Positions 1 through 11,924 are shown, counted from the first letter of the stretch. The stretch: DNA of 64,000 bases from Cylindrodendrum hubeiense (GCA_014621425.1 JAANBB010000146.1:20796-84795); one strand, 5' to 3'. Made by a program: numbers and translations. The notes: generated by a model not told the origin, from the letters alone.

Positions 1-242
1 TATTCGCTGTCTATTAGGGCAAGCCAATCATTGGTTTGACGGGCTATTGAGAGGTTGGGTTCACAATGTGGATGCCTGGATTTGAGCTTCAATGAACGTT
101 ATTATATTATTATTAATTTAATGGGCCAAGCTCTATTTACTCTAGTATTATCGATATCAATCCACAGAATAGTTTCGGAATTGAATGAGTTAGAGTGCTG
201 GCGACAGCGTCTTGAATCAACACAGGTAGTCAGATGCTGAGG
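1..242. other. intergenic, window edge
   Basis: This AT-rich stretch lies downstream of the rhodopsin-domain gene. One short open frame (55-240, +) shows no recognisable motif and I see nothing supportable. Confidence 0.5.
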
Positions 243-1469
243 TTAGGCTTCACTCCCTTCTATTGAGTTTGAGTCAATCTGATAATGAGGTCTCTCGAAC
301 TTCTTTTTCGCTTGCGACCTCAAGTATGGTCGCAAAGACGGTAAGCAGGCGATAATGAGACTGAGATTACAGTCAATGGTAGCGAAAAGCACTATAAATA
401 TCGGTTAGCTAGGGGTGAAAGATGTTCGTCGAATTTCGGGGGAGAACTGCCAGACATACTAATCACACTCATTGCTACATCTCCATCCAATGCCTGTGAG
501 TATACAATCGAGATGTAACGGAATACAGCCGAGCCAATACTGATAAGGCCGAGGAGAAAGGTACAATATAATCCTACTTTCAGCGACCTCTTGAGCTGTA
601 GCTGTGGTATTATAAGCCACGGCAGAGCGAAAACTTGGAAGAATTAGAAACATGCTATTGCGATTTGAAGGAGGTATTTGCATTACTGAAAATATCTCCA
701 GCGATATGAAGTGACCAGGTGATTGTGTAATCGGTAGTCACATTAGCAGGCGGACATGTTCCCTCAGGGCGAAGGTCCCTGAAATAACAAAATGAGTATT
801 AGTTTCAAATCAAGCCCATCATCGATATAGTATTTGATTAGGAATATACTAACCAGTTTGTCTTAATGGGCAGGCATATCAGAGTATGTGTTAACATACT
901 GGTAACATAAGCAAGACCGACATAGGAAATCACGACCCATAAACATATTCTTCGTTTTCTTGCAAAAGAAGGGAATATTTCCAAGTACATGGCTAATATT
1001 GCCGCTTTAGAGAGATACGAGGTTGTTAAAAACGAGAAAGCCCAACCCCAGAATAACTAGCAATTAGCCAATTAGTTAAATCTGTCGGTCTTCTGCCCAA
1101 GGAAGGCTTTAAAATGTATACTCTACCTTATAGATAGTAATCATATCATTTCGGGTCCCACCATACCCTTTTAATGTCATTCTTAGACCGGGCTGAAGAG
1201 CCCCGAGTTCGGAGAATATGACATTAGATGTGGTGGCAATCGCCGCAACAACCCAGGCGGCGCACATCAGGCTGTCGCTCCATATCAAGCTGCGATTTTG
1301 AATCTTGAGGCGCAAATATAGGCGAGCGATGATGACAGCAGCGGCGATGGCGAGCAAAAGCCAGCCAGTAACCTGTCATATGGAAGATCTGCTGTTAGAA
1401 AGTAAACAGCAGAAGTGTGGGTTAGGAACGAACCAGAACATCCACTGGCCCAATGGTGCGGGACAGCAT
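243..1469 (-). CDS. rhodopsin-domain (PTH11-like) integral membrane protein
   Basis: This is a fungal rhodopsin-domain membrane protein of predicted 299 aa. I assembled it from six exons: 1469-1434, 1372-1127, 1056-854, 778-687, 633-460 and 391-243. All junctions use GT/AG and keep one frame. Visible family hallmarks, in order, are a first helix ending in the basic pattern ARLYLRLK, then WSDSLMCAAW, the helix segment ending KAAILAMYLEIFP, a CLPIKTNWD segment, the helix FALPWLIIPQLQLKRSLK and the last helix ending ACLPSLRPYL. The pattern matches the seven-helix rhodopsin domain common in plant-, insect- and soil-associated fungi. No CFEM domain is seen. Such proteins are thought to sense surface or chemical cues, but the ligand cannot be read here. 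The first ATG gives a very short extracellular N-terminus, which is usual. Family assignment is firm; function is unknown. Confidence 0.85.
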
Positions 1470-3021
1470 GCCTCCGAATGATCCCAGGCGTACCACAAAT
1501 AAGAGGCCCTGAGGCAGGTTGTGATGATTTTAAAGTCTCAGCTGCAGCTTGACTTGAGCGCGTTCGGTGGTTTGTTTCAGCTCATAAGAGACTGAATATG
1601 CCGGAGTCCAAGAGAAAAGTCAGGAGAAAGTTTCTGGGAAATTTAGATAACAGCATGGCTGGATTTATTTATTCCGGGACCGAGTGGCGTATTTGGGTTT
1701 CGACACGCACAGCTGACTTTGTGTATTCCAATCCAACATCTTCCAAATGCGGACGGAACGTCAAAAATGGATCTCGCCCAAGCCGCCCCGACCAAGCGTC
1801 CACATAATTCTCTCGATACATGAAGCTAACGCCAAGCCACATTCCGGGTCGAAAACTTCTTTGATATTGCCTTGTGGGGGAATGGCACAGAGACGGTCAG
1901 AGACCCAACAACCCACCCACAAAATCAGGTGCTGTGACTGTGGTGATGTCGGCACAAAGGCGATGCGTCCGCAATGTCGGTAGGGGCGTAGATAAAAGAC
2001 TTTCAAAGTGAACAAAACAGACCAGTCTGACCGATACCAGCAATTGGTACCATCTGATCAAACGGTTCAAAACACAATGCCGCAAGAATGGGCTAAAAAG
2101 AACGTGAATTGAGCTTTTTAGAAATTCGCTGCTGAACACTCATGACGATCCATGAAGGTTGAAGATGCGGGTGTAACTGACCGTAATCCCTCAATCCTAC
2201 CCTGTAACTATTAATGACTGACTAATTGACCTTATCCAATGGCCTCAATACCTGCCAGAATATCCTAAAAGGGATAGCCACCTCAAATGGGCTTACATCC
2301 TGACTGACACACCAGCCAAGAACGCCTTAACAGGCATTCTAAACCGGAAGACCAGCTATCCGCAACACATTGCCTTTGATAGGCCAAGAGGCTGAATTAA
2401 TTGTTATCCGCAATAAGCATTATTTAACTACACATTAATGGAGTCTGAATTCCCGTGGTGGTATAGCACAGCCTTTTGGATTATAGCAATGAGCGCAAAG
2501 GAGACTAAACACCAGGCCAGCTATACCATTAACAACTCGATAGCATCACCTATTTCCCACAGCGGGCACTATCAACCTCTTTGAGAAATTCGTCGAGGGT
2601 TACAGTTAAAGTCGGGACGCCTGATACAATTTGCACTATTCTCAAAGCCTCTGTTGTGCTCAAAGCCTGAATCATACTGAAGGCTTGCGATTTTGTCATT
2701 TGCTAAGCTTCAGGCTCCTAATGGCGAGTTCATTGTACAATCTTTTCTGATGCTGCAGATGCTAAATTCACAGTGGGTCTCAAGATTTCATACATGCCCT
2801 TGAAACTAGGCCGTCAATATGGCGCGAGTGACGAAAGAACACACTATGTTGTTTGCTTTATGCTCGAAGAAGTCGCAAGATAACCCAGGCTCTCGATTCG
2901 CATCCTCGACTTTGCCCTTCCAAGCAGTCTGGTGTGGATATAAATTCACTCTGCTTGGAAGCTGAAACTTGAGCGGTTGAGATCATTTGACGCCTCACTA
3001 ACTTGCAGTAAAATATCCCTC
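1470..3021. other. intergenic, no gene seen
   Basis: About 1.55 kb between the rhodopsin-domain gene promoter and the 3' end of the FAD monooxygenase gene. Short overlapping open frames at 1.6-2.1 kb show no domain, codon pattern or splice structure that supports a gene. Confidence 0.5.
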
Positions 3022-4999
3022 CTATTCATCTAAATCACCATTCGTAGTTCTCTTCGCATGAAAATGATCCCAGCTATTGAGCTCCCCCAACCCAGTGTCT
3101 CTCATATTCGACCGCGTTTCCTGTGTGTCGGAAAACTTCAGTACCTTTCGCATGTCCTCTACCAATTCCTCTCCATTTAGACGCGAGGGGCCGATACTTC
3201 TCCACATGATGAAGTTATCTGGCCGCACGAGGATTGCGCCCCCATCTGTAAACCCTCGAACTTTAGTCCAATTGTCGTCGCAGTCCTGGTAGAGGCCAGG
3301 CTTCCGGCAATGGCGATGAGCCTTGATACCTGCTATCCCGATTCGAATTGCAGACTTCGAGGAGACTGTGCGGGCCGCATTCGACCATTGCTCTCCCAAT
3401 TCATCGGTGATCAAAAGCAGGTCATAGTCTCCGCCGTTGCCAATGAGGTCATGGGTTGATACGACTTGATGGTCGCGTTCGACCCAAGCATGTGGCAAGC
3501 GATGGCCAGGACGCGTTGTAGGTACATACACTCTTCCACCGGGATCTTGTCTTGGTTTAGCTGATCCATCTTGCACCACAGCTTCACTATCGTAGGAGAA
3601 TCCGAGCTCAATATTGTGGGCAGAGAACTCGACGTCTTGGGTTTCGAAAATTCGCGAAAGATGGTGTCGAGCCGTCTCTCCCGAAGGCGAGGCTTCAAAA
3701 ATACTAGCTAATCGCTCTTGGTTGTATTTCCTCTGTCCAGGGAGAAATCCGACACTTGCTTGGAGTACAGGGTAGTTGGAGAAGGTGAAGAGACCCCAAT
3801 CGCAGTTCCGTTTCCCCACAGGTCGACGTTCGAAGCCATATGCATCGAGAAGAGAGGCGTGAGCCTTGCCGGATAAGACAAATGAGAGCTTCCAGGCTAG
3901 ATTCAGAGAGTCTTCGATAGCCGTATTGAGGCCAAGTCCGGTAGTAGGCGGTCGCTTATGCGCGGCATCTCCAGCAAGGAATACCCGTCCATCTTGGTAC
4001 TTGGAAACGAGAGTCCGCTCCAAAGCCCACCGGGAGACCTTTATGACGTCCATCTTGAGGTCTGGAAGTTTCAACAGCTTTCGGCCCTGAGAGGCCAACT
4101 CATCTGCCTCCAAACGCAGATCTTCATCGACAGGAACCCCAAAGTGAAGGATCCACTCCTCACAACGGCGATCCCAGGTAGGGCCCATCTTGACCAACAC
4201 GCCACAATCGAACCGGTCCATCTTTTCCCCTTCAGGGTTGATGAAGTGGGTGATCAATGTACGATCTGGATTCCCATGGTCAGTAAGCCAGGCTGCCAAA
4301 AAGCTTTGATCGAAACTCACCGTCACAGTATTGAGACAAATCTGCTCGAAAGTAGATGCTGAGGAAGTCCACAATATTCCTCGGTCCCTCCATCTGAGCT
4401 CCAATTTTAGGGCCCACAAACTTTCCTCCGTCGGCTCCAACAAGATACAATGTGCGGATCAATTCTTTCTCTCCGTTCGGGCCTTCAACTGTCACCAGAA
4501 CATGGTCCTTCTCCTCCACGAAATCGAGGACCTCGTGACTAAACCGGACTCGACCCGGGTTTCGCTCTTCTGCAAATTTTCGAAAGATGGGTTCAGCTCG
4601 CACCAAAGGCAAGTTCGAAGATATCTCAGGACCATGCTCTCGATAAATCTCGTAATCAGGCGATCCGATAGAGCCGCCAAATGCGGGAACCGAACAGATG
4701 ACACGTCCGTCGTATGGGCCTTCACCTCCTAGGGAGGTCCGCCAGTCTGTCTGGCTCATATTGCGGATCGGGCAGCCGGCAGCTTTGAACGCTTCAGAAA
4801 TATTATGTTGACGGAATATTTCCATGGAACGCTGGTTAATGTAGTGAGCCCGAGGGAGAATTGCCGTGCCAGGATGTTTTTCGAATACATAGTGCGCGAT
4901 GCCATAGTCAGACAAGAAAATAGACAGACAGAGGCCGCACCCTCCTCCTCCAACAATCACGACAGGCACGTCGATATTGTCTGCAGTCTTTCCGCTCAT
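3022..4999 (-). CDS. FAD-dependent aromatic monooxygenase (PheA/TfdB family)
   Basis: A class A flavoprotein hydroxylase of predicted 640 aa in two exons (4999-4321 and 4265-3022; 55-nt intron). An ATG at 4999 gives the usual N-terminal lead into the Rossmann dinucleotide motif VVIVGGGGCG (about residues 13-22). The DG motif follows (GADGG, about 188-192) and then the ribityl-binding GD motif GRVFLAGDAAHKRPPTTG (about 318-335). The C-terminal part has the length expected for the thioredoxin-like tail of phenol and chlorophenol hydroxylases. The family uses NAD(P)H and O2 to hydroxylate phenolic or polyketide rings; the substrate is not readable from sequence. It is divergent from the MFS gene and lies near SDR and VOC dioxygenase genes, so a shared ring-modifying pathway is plausible but inferred. 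No frameshift or missing core motif is visible. Confidence 0.9.
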
Positions 5000-7349
5000 T
5001 GTTAACTTAGTAATGAAGTAGCTCCAAAGTGGAAGAGCGAACTGATCGTATGTGTACAAGGTGTTGGCCAGGAAAGAGTAAGGAGTAGCTTAGAAGGTTA
5101 ATCGAGTGAATATTATACAAATCACTCAACTGCTAGAGTAATTTGTGGAGTACATTCCGCCTCCGGTAAGAGGTGCTAACTGGGGTAACGGGTTCGGGTT
5201 GAATATGGGTTCAATCTCGAGGCCGAAGCCGAGATCCACCTTCCTATCTGCAACCAACATGTCGGCAGTTTGTTGACAACCCATTTTTTCACTCCTCGTA
5301 CACATACACGATAATATTCGAACAGAGGTTCAAGCTTTGAGCGCCCAATCCCCAAGGGAGAGAAGAACAATTCGGTTTACCATTCCAATTTACCAGTGGT
5401 CCTACATTTTGGAGCCACAAGAATGGACTCGCAATTACGACGGTCGGCATAATTGTAATACCGTAATACTTATTTACTTACCCTAGACTCGGCGCCCATC
5501 TAGGCATTGAAAAACGCACCGTGCCTTTCTGGCATTTAGTATCATTGTAGACTACATGATGTTCTGCCTTATGTTCTTGCTCAACGAGACTGTTCTGATG
5601 TGGGTGTGTTCACCTGTGGCCTCTATCACAATTTGGTCGTGTGCCGCTGTGGTGTTACTGATCATTGTTGCAGAGGCGGGCTGGATTATTCTTTGATGGG
5701 TTTAGGATGTGAATATGTCCCATTGATCTGAGTCTAATATTTTATAATTCTTTTGGAAATTGGTTCTGTTTAGAGATTTTTATGAATGATTCAATTGATC
5801 TACGACAATTCTTTTGGTCAAGACTTCCGTCATCGGATCCTCTATACACTTGATGGGGAGGGTGATGTTAGACACACCCTCACTCTCATTTTTCTTCAGT
5901 ATATCAGTCACGGAGAGCCTCTCATTGGCTAATATCCTCCGCACCGTGAGAATTGATCCTTACCGGCTGCCATCACTGCCGGGCATTGACTCTCACCGTG
6001 AGACATCTAGGTAGGCTTATATCCCTGTCGTACAGGGTCTGCAATACATGTTTTTTCACGGTGAAAAATCCACAGCTTCAAGGCCCCTGTTGGGATAAAT
6101 CCCCACTCACATAGCGTCGCCAGTCTCGCGGCCTTTAGCCTACCCCCTCCCAATGAAGCGGATGTTTGCATGCCACCGCCTTTGGGGAAACCAAAAATAA
6201 ATCAGCTACTAGAACAGGCTTTGGCGTTTAATATGACCTACACATTGCCCGAATAGAGACTATTTGGTGAGGAATTGGCACGTGAAGGACGGAGGGTTGG
6301 ATGTCTAGCCGCCTAGGGGGTGGCCCCTCGTCCCCCCACTAACCATGCTAGGGGCTAGAGAAATCTTCAATAATTACGGAGTAGGGACAAGGGCGGACAT
6401 CTTTACGATAAATGGCTACAGATGATTAGAGCGAAAACGAGACCTATTGGTAGCTGCTGAACAAGGTAATGGACCCTCAAAACCAACATGATGGACACGT
6501 ATTGGGTGTGCCCTTGCAACCACAATGTTAATCTGGTGGTAGGGCATCCAAAGTTGAGGTCTGCGGTGGCGCATAATTCATGCGCAGCTTGGTTGGCCTC
6601 CAACCATGACCCGCACTGGCTTGACAGGCAGGGCATGAACCATTCCATGGTGGACACCGCCGGATCATGCGCTTCCCTGTTCGAGCCATTCCGATGGGCG
6701 CTTCTCATCGCTGTGTGGATAAGGTCAATTAAAAGTGGTAGGGGCCTATGTCCTACGCTCTTTAAACCAGGGGCTTGATTATCTTATCAATCAAGGCTTT
6801 TTCTGTTTAATCTGTCATCTTCCTTGGAAGATCATGTTGCCCCCAGGATGCACACAGTGAAAGACGCATGTGCCCCGAAGGCAGAGTATAAAGCGGTTCA
6901 AAAATAAGAAAACTTGAAAAATATACGTCGCTGTTCTTTGTGGCCTTGTCTTTTTTGTGTTGCGGTCCGCTGGTCTCATGCCATTTTGAGACGTTACGCA
7001 CATCGCCACCTCCATAACAAGGATACCCTACGAATAAGATAATACCACTCTGTAACAGTACGTATCAAATGCACGCATACCTTCATGGGCAAGTGGCCGT
7101 AACAACGTACCACACACTAGTGGTTAGGAACTTGGCAGCTAGCTAGGAACAACTGTGGGTAGACGGGTGTGTCCGGAGTGGAGAGCCACCGAGCTCGGCC
7201 TTGTCAGTTTTATCTGATCGAGAGATAAGATGGGATAAAATACGTCGAGACGCGCCCTTCTTCAATTTTTCTTCCATCATCTAACGTTCTTTCAGTTGTG
7301 ATCTTCTCAGTTATTGAAGGCGTTTTTACTCGTCGCCATAGCTTCTGAA
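5000..7349. promoter_or_regulatory. long divergent intergenic region, monooxygenase/MFS
   Basis: A 2.35-kb spacer between two divergently transcribed genes, so it should hold both promoters. It contains GGGTTCGGGTT-like sequence near 5190-5215 and a GATA cluster near 7210. Short open frames at 6403-6778 on both strands overlap each other and match nothing I recognise. No gene is called. Confidence 0.45.
7210..7240 (+). promoter_or_regulatory. GATA-factor site cluster upstream of the MFS gene
   Basis: TTATCT, AGATAAG and GGATAAAA lie within 31 bp, two of them as an inverted pair, about 110-140 bp before the MFS start codon. GATA pairs are bound by AreA/NIT2-type nitrogen regulators in fungi. 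The motifs are short, so function is only suggested. Confidence 0.35.
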
Positions 7350-9287
7350 ATGACTGGCACTGCGCCTAAGATGACTACGGACGGTGCCGTCGTTTCGCCT
7401 GTAACATCCGAGCCCGATGAGAAGAATGTTACAAACGTTAGCAACCGTCCTACGGCGGAATCTGACAAGCCTGATGATTTTCCATTGTCCTGGAAACTTA
7501 TCGCCCTCGCTTGCGGTATCGCGCTCTCCTTCGGATCGTCGTTCGCAGAGAATATCCTCGGGCCGCTCAAGTCCACGTTGAGAAAGGAGCTAGAAATCGA
7601 CAATGCTCGGGTAAGCATAGGAGATTAAATGCTGAGGATGAGACTGATTCTGGGTAGTATGGAGCTATCTCTTCAGCCACATCGCTCGTGAATACAGTCC
7701 TCCCCATTGTTGGTGGATACGGGCTCGACTATTATGGCGTTGAGTGGTAAGCTTGTTCTCCCATGAAATCACATACACAACAAGAGGAAATTTTAGTAGC
7801 ATCATTTTGTCTCATGAATCTCGCTAACTTATCCGACTGTGAACAGGGGCTCGATGGCTTGCTCTATTGCCATCTTCCTCGGCGCTGTCATATCAGCGTC
7901 TGGCTCTAACCAGGACTCTTTTACCCTCGTCTTGACCGGCCGAATCATCATGGGATTCGGCAGCACTGTCATCGAAACATGTACCTCGAAGGTCAGTCAT
8001 AGGGGGTGGAACCTTTTTGTCTTGCCATCAAACTGACACAACTCATACAGATCCTGGCGCATTGGTTCCAGCACAGAGGGCTTGGTCTAGTTTATGGATT
8101 GGACTTGTCCATTGGTATGTCTTGAATGACTCATTTCAGAAACTTCACGTATGGCACATACACTGACACCTCCTTCTGGGCTCTAGGAAAACTCATTGTC
8201 CTTATCGCCAAGGCTACTGCGGTCCCGATGCGAGATGCTACTTCGTTCTGGGGTTGGGCGCTATGGATTCCGGCCATCGTCTGCTTCGTAAACTTGCTGC
8301 AGAACATCTTTTACTTCCGGTGGGCTCGAAGCAGGCCAGAATGGGCTCAGATGTCCACTGGTCAGCGACTAGCCAGAGGGCCTACCCAGCGCGAGGACGT
8401 GCAGTCTGAGAGCGAGGGATTCGCTGCTACCAATCGTGCCAGTCCCCCTTGGTACAGTGTGCTCTCGGATTGGAAGGTCCTCACGCGCGTGCCACGGTTC
8501 TTTTGGCTTGTCGTGTGCACCCAAATTCTACAGGCCGGCGTGGTCGGCGGCTTCAACGGTCTCAACGCCGACATCATCAGTATGACTCGGGGCTCCACAG
8601 ACCAGATAGCTGGTTACACATCAGCGGTACAGCAAGTCATCCCAGTTATTTGCGCACCCTTGCTCGGTAGCTTTTTCGATTTCTTCGGTTTCAGGATGTT
8701 GTTTGTGAGTGTGACATCGGCCATCTGGATTATGGTGTACTGCCTCGTCGGGTTTAGTCACGTCAACGCTCTCGGTGTGATGATCATCGCATCCCTGGGC
8801 TCGGCCATGAATGCCCTGCCCTTCCTTGCGTCCATTCCACTGATGGTTCCTAACCAAACCGAACTTGGGCTTGTATTTGGCATTTGGAAGGCCTTTAACA
8901 ACAGCGGAAGCGTTGTTGTTGACATGATCGCCGGCAGGCTGCAAGACATTACACCGGGGGGCACATATGAGCGCGTCATTGCTTTTTTCGTGGCTTGCAA
9001 GGCCTTAGAATTCTGTTTAGGCCTCTTTTACGGTGTACTCGACCGAAAGTGCGTTAAAGTCTGCCAAGTCATCATGAATCGTCCCTACTTGCTAACAATC
9101 GGATTACAGATACCTTGGAAGCATTCTCGCAATGAGTGAGAAGAAGCGTAAAGTACTCGAACAAGAAGGCAAGCTCAACGCCACCATTGGACACAAGCCT
9201 GAGAAAATCCACACCGCAGTAGGACTATCCCTACTCTGCTGCTTGGTTGTTATTGCCTGGGTCCTGTTCATCCTTTACTCATTGTAG
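7350..9287 (+). CDS. MFS transporter, MFSD1-like
   Basis: A major facilitator superfamily membrane transporter. Six exons are predicted: 7350-7610, 7658-7746, 7847-7991, 8051-8114, 8187-9048 and 9110-9287. The start is the first ATG in frame; upstream in-frame codons lack an ATG. A hydrophilic N-terminus of about 45 residues precedes the first helix (WKLIALACGIALSFGSSF). Helices then continue through ILAHWFQHRGLGLVYGLDLS, which resembles the corresponding loop of MFSD1-type carriers. A last hydrophobic helix ends just before the stop. A central hydrophilic loop (about RPEWAQMSTGQRLARGP) divides the two halves. MFSD1 relatives move small peptides or other solutes, but fungal members are mostly uncharacterised and the substrate is open. 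The gene faces the SDR gene tail to tail (217 bp) and may export or import a substrate or product of this block. The last small exon restores the frame and the terminal helix. Confidence 0.85.
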
Positions 9288-9503
9288 AGTATGGTATCAG
9301 GCCAAGAAAGGCCTTCCTGCTAGTCAGTCAGAGGACATCGCACATCCTGTAACCAGGTCTTTGTTTTCCCACACGGAGTACTTGGGTATTTATGTGATAT
9401 ATAGTGGTAGTGGACATAAAAAGCCAACCCTGGAGGGTACTAAGGGCTAGAAGATGTATGTAGCTACAATTTGTATTTGTTAAAATACCTATATGACTTC
9501 CAT

Positions 9504-10580
9504 TTAATATGTGGACGGAATTACGGACAGTCGGCCTCCGTCGTTTGCAAGAATTAAGCCATTGCAGTAAGCCCCAGCCCTACTCGCGAGATACAAAACC
9601 GAGCCCCCCAGCTCCTCTTCTGTGCCGAATCGTCTCGATGGCATAAAATCTGGATGATCTAATGTCTCTGTCTCTGGATCACGAGAAGCGATAATGGACG
9701 ACGCCATTTCTGATGGGAAAACTGGTTATTTAGTTAGCACAGTTTGTCTAGACGGATAAGGAAGACTTACATCCAGGTGCAAGGGTGTTCACTCTAATTT
9801 GATACGGTGCCAGATTCGTCGAGGCATGACTGGCCAACTGTGCGATCGCAGATTTACTTCCCACATATGCTGGAGGGGATGCCTTCTCTCGACTAAACGA
9901 TCCTACGCTCCCTGTAATAATAACCTGGCTTTGGATCGAAGGGACTTTGCTTCCCGCGTTTAGTGGCGCCCCATACCCACCGTCCAGCGCATTATTGTTT
10001 CCGGCATCGAGAAGTTCCAAGAACGCAAGCATGGTAAAGTACGCCCCAGTGACGTTGACATGGAGAACTTCCGTGAAGCTCTCTACTGTGACTTCGTCGA
10101 ACAGGTTTCTGCGAAGTTCCTGGATCGTCATCTCAGGGTTGAAGGACTTTAAAGGGCCTATGACTCCAGAGTTCGCAATAACAAGGTTTACGTAACCGAC
10201 GTCTTTGGTGATTGTGTCTACCGCCACCTGAAGTGATTCCTTTGAGGTCACATCGCATGCCACAGGGCTGATACTTGAGTGTGCAGTTGCCGCTGCTTCT
10301 AAGGTGGCTTGTCGTCGGCCGAGAATATACACCTTTTTAGCACCAGCTCCCGCAAGAGCTCTGGCCATCATTAGGCCAAGCCCTGGGTTTTGTTAGAGAT
10401 TATAACGAGTCTTGATCACTCCATGGACTTACCAGTGCCTCCGCCACTTATAACTGCAACAATTCCATCAACTCTGAACAAGGTTGAAGAGTCCATGCTG
10501 GCTATACTCCCAAATATTTGCGGAATGTTTATTGAGAAAACAATAGCGTTGTCCCGAGATATTTCCATATTTCTCCCCAT
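9504..10580 (-). CDS. short-chain dehydrogenase/reductase (SDR)
   Basis: A classical NAD(P)-dependent SDR of predicted 325 aa in three exons (10580-10433, 10382-9771 and 9721-9504). The cofactor motif GGGTGLG spans the first intron. It is followed by VYILGRR, CDVTS, ANSG (about residues 119-122), the catalytic Ser in ITGSVGS (about 208) and YVGSK (Tyr about 222, Lys about 226). The third exon is entered at an acceptor that yields the family's typical PGFFPSEM segment; the alternative acceptor 13 nt further on would create a stop. Two in-frame ATGs (10580 and 10568) are possible starts. The enzyme should oxidise or reduce a hydroxyl or keto group in the cytosol; the substrate is unknown. It is divergent from the VOC gene across a 744-bp promoter with a strong CGG/CCG palindrome, which suggests co-regulation. 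Confidence 0.88.
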
Positions 10581-11324
10581 TTAAATAAATGCCTCAAACT
10601 TGTCTATAGCTAGATAACGGTTCCCTACATGGGTTTATGGTGATTTTCCGTTAAGTCCGTTCACTTGTCTTACAGCTTGTCGGCGGAGTTAACGTCAACT
10701 CCGTTAAACTGGACCTGCCTGTATTTGGGCTAATTGATTCAGTCTCACCTCCTACAGGTAATTGAATGCAGGGATTATATGCGTCCCATCGACCGATCGT
10801 AGTTCACACCTGAGCTTCAACTTTCAGTATCTTCCGAGTCTCAGAGAACCCTCACCTATCATGGCCTGGGCATCTGTTCAATTATGCTTCTGTTCACCAA
10901 CGATTGCATAGAAATTTGCCACTTCATCAAGTAGTGGTCTCGTGTCTCCAGGTTGTGCTACATGCTAGAACGTGAACTCAAGGGGTATCTAACGTAAAAT
11001 AGGAAAGTCGTTAGTCTCTTGAAGACGGTATGCCAAAGGGCCTTTATCTTATTGATTCGCCCTTATTAACGATCCGTAAAGTGCATACTAGTGAGCTAGT
11101 GCTTTATTCTGAACTGACTTAAAAAAGAACAAAGGTGTCTGACTGGCAAATGACTAAGGAGACGGGTAATGAAATCTCGGGCTCAAGCGGCTTCGGTCTC
11201 GGGTATTGCGGGGTTGAACGATCGCACTTCTTCCCCAACGCCTAGAAGTATATTACCAGCTTCTGGATTATTAGATTAGGGTCCATCTAGGACACACATA
11301 TTTCTCCCATAACTGTTCCAAACC
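10581..11324. promoter_or_regulatory. shared divergent promoter, SDR/VOC genes
   Basis: A 744-bp spacer between divergently transcribed genes. It carries the 10684-10703 palindrome and nearby TCCGTTAA repeats (about 10646-10658 and 10700-10707). No coding sequence is apparent. Confidence 0.5.
10684..10703. promoter_or_regulatory. CGG-N14-CCG palindrome, candidate Zn2Cys6 operator
   Basis: CGGAGTTAACGTCAACTCCG is a 20-bp inverted repeat with a single mismatch between half-sites, bounded by CGG and CCG triplets. Binuclear zinc cluster dimers recognise inverted CGG triplets at a fixed spacing. It sits about 105 bp upstream of the SDR start and about 620 bp upstream of the VOC start. The Zn2Cys6 gene at 12.7-15.2 kb is a candidate binder by proximity only. 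Confidence 0.5.
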
Positions 11325-11924
11325 ATGTCAGCTACTGTCATTCCAGATTTTGATGCTCCTAGCGAATCTGTGCTGAAGCCCGCGTCGTTAGCTCATGTGG
11401 TTCTACGTACCGCAAACTTGGACCGAATGACCAAATTTTATGCCAAGTTCTTAGGCGGTGATGTGGTTTACAGCAATGACATGATTGCGTTCATTACCTT
11501 TGACGAAGAACATCATCGAATCGCTCTCATCGGAATCCCAGATACGGCGCCAAAGATGCCTTCCACTTGCGGGTTAGAGCATATTGCTTTCACCTTCGTC
11601 AGCCTGGCCGACCTTTGCCTCGCATATCGTCAGCGAAAAGCAGTGGGCATCGACCCTGTTTGGTGCGTGAACCATGGTCCAACGACCAGCATCTACTACA
11701 GAGACCCAGATGGAAATATGTTGGAAACGCAGGTGGACAACTTTGATACGGTCGAGGAAGCGACATCATTCATGTCAAGTGAGAAGTTTTCTGAGAATCC
11801 TATCGGCACGGATTTTGATGTGGAAGATCTGATTGCAGCCATCAGGAGAGGCGAGGACCAGAATCTTCTCAAGAAACGCAAGGAGATCGGGCCCCGGGGA
11901 ATGCCAGATCTGAGCAAGATGTAG
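11325..11924 (+). CDS. VOC-superfamily extradiol-dioxygenase-like protein
   Basis: An intronless 199-aa protein of the vicinal oxygen chelate (glyoxalase/bleomycin-resistance/dioxygenase) superfamily. Two beta-alpha-beta-beta-beta modules are visible. The first begins SLAHVVLRTANLDRMTKFYA and the second GLEHIAFTFVSLADL; the latter ends YYRDPDGNMLETQVDNF. Candidate metal ligands are His24, His86 and Glu134, the two-His-one-Glu set of type I extradiol dioxygenases. The C-terminal tail (about residues 145-199) is charged and contains an FSENPIGTDFDVEDL-like segment often seen in fungal members annotated as biphenyl-diol dioxygenase-like. If active it would cleave a catechol-type ring or act as a lyase or isomerase on an oxygenated intermediate. 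That would fit downstream of the nearby FAD monooxygenase. Superfamily assignment is firm; the reaction is inferred. Confidence 0.85.
   Translation: MSATVIPDFDAPSESVLKPASLAHVVLRTANLDRMTKFYAKFLGGDVVYSNDMIAFITFDEEHHRIALIGIPDTAPKMPSTCGLEHIAFTFVSLADLCLAYRQRKAVGIDPVWCVNHGPTTSIYYRDPDGNMLETQVDNFDTVEEATSFMSSEKFSENPIGTDFDVEDLIAAIRRGEDQNLLKKRKEIGPRGMPDLSKM

Noticed and set aside
6403..6778. Overlapping ~100-codon frames on both strands
   Set aside because: No motif, mutually overlapping, and inside a divergent promoter region.
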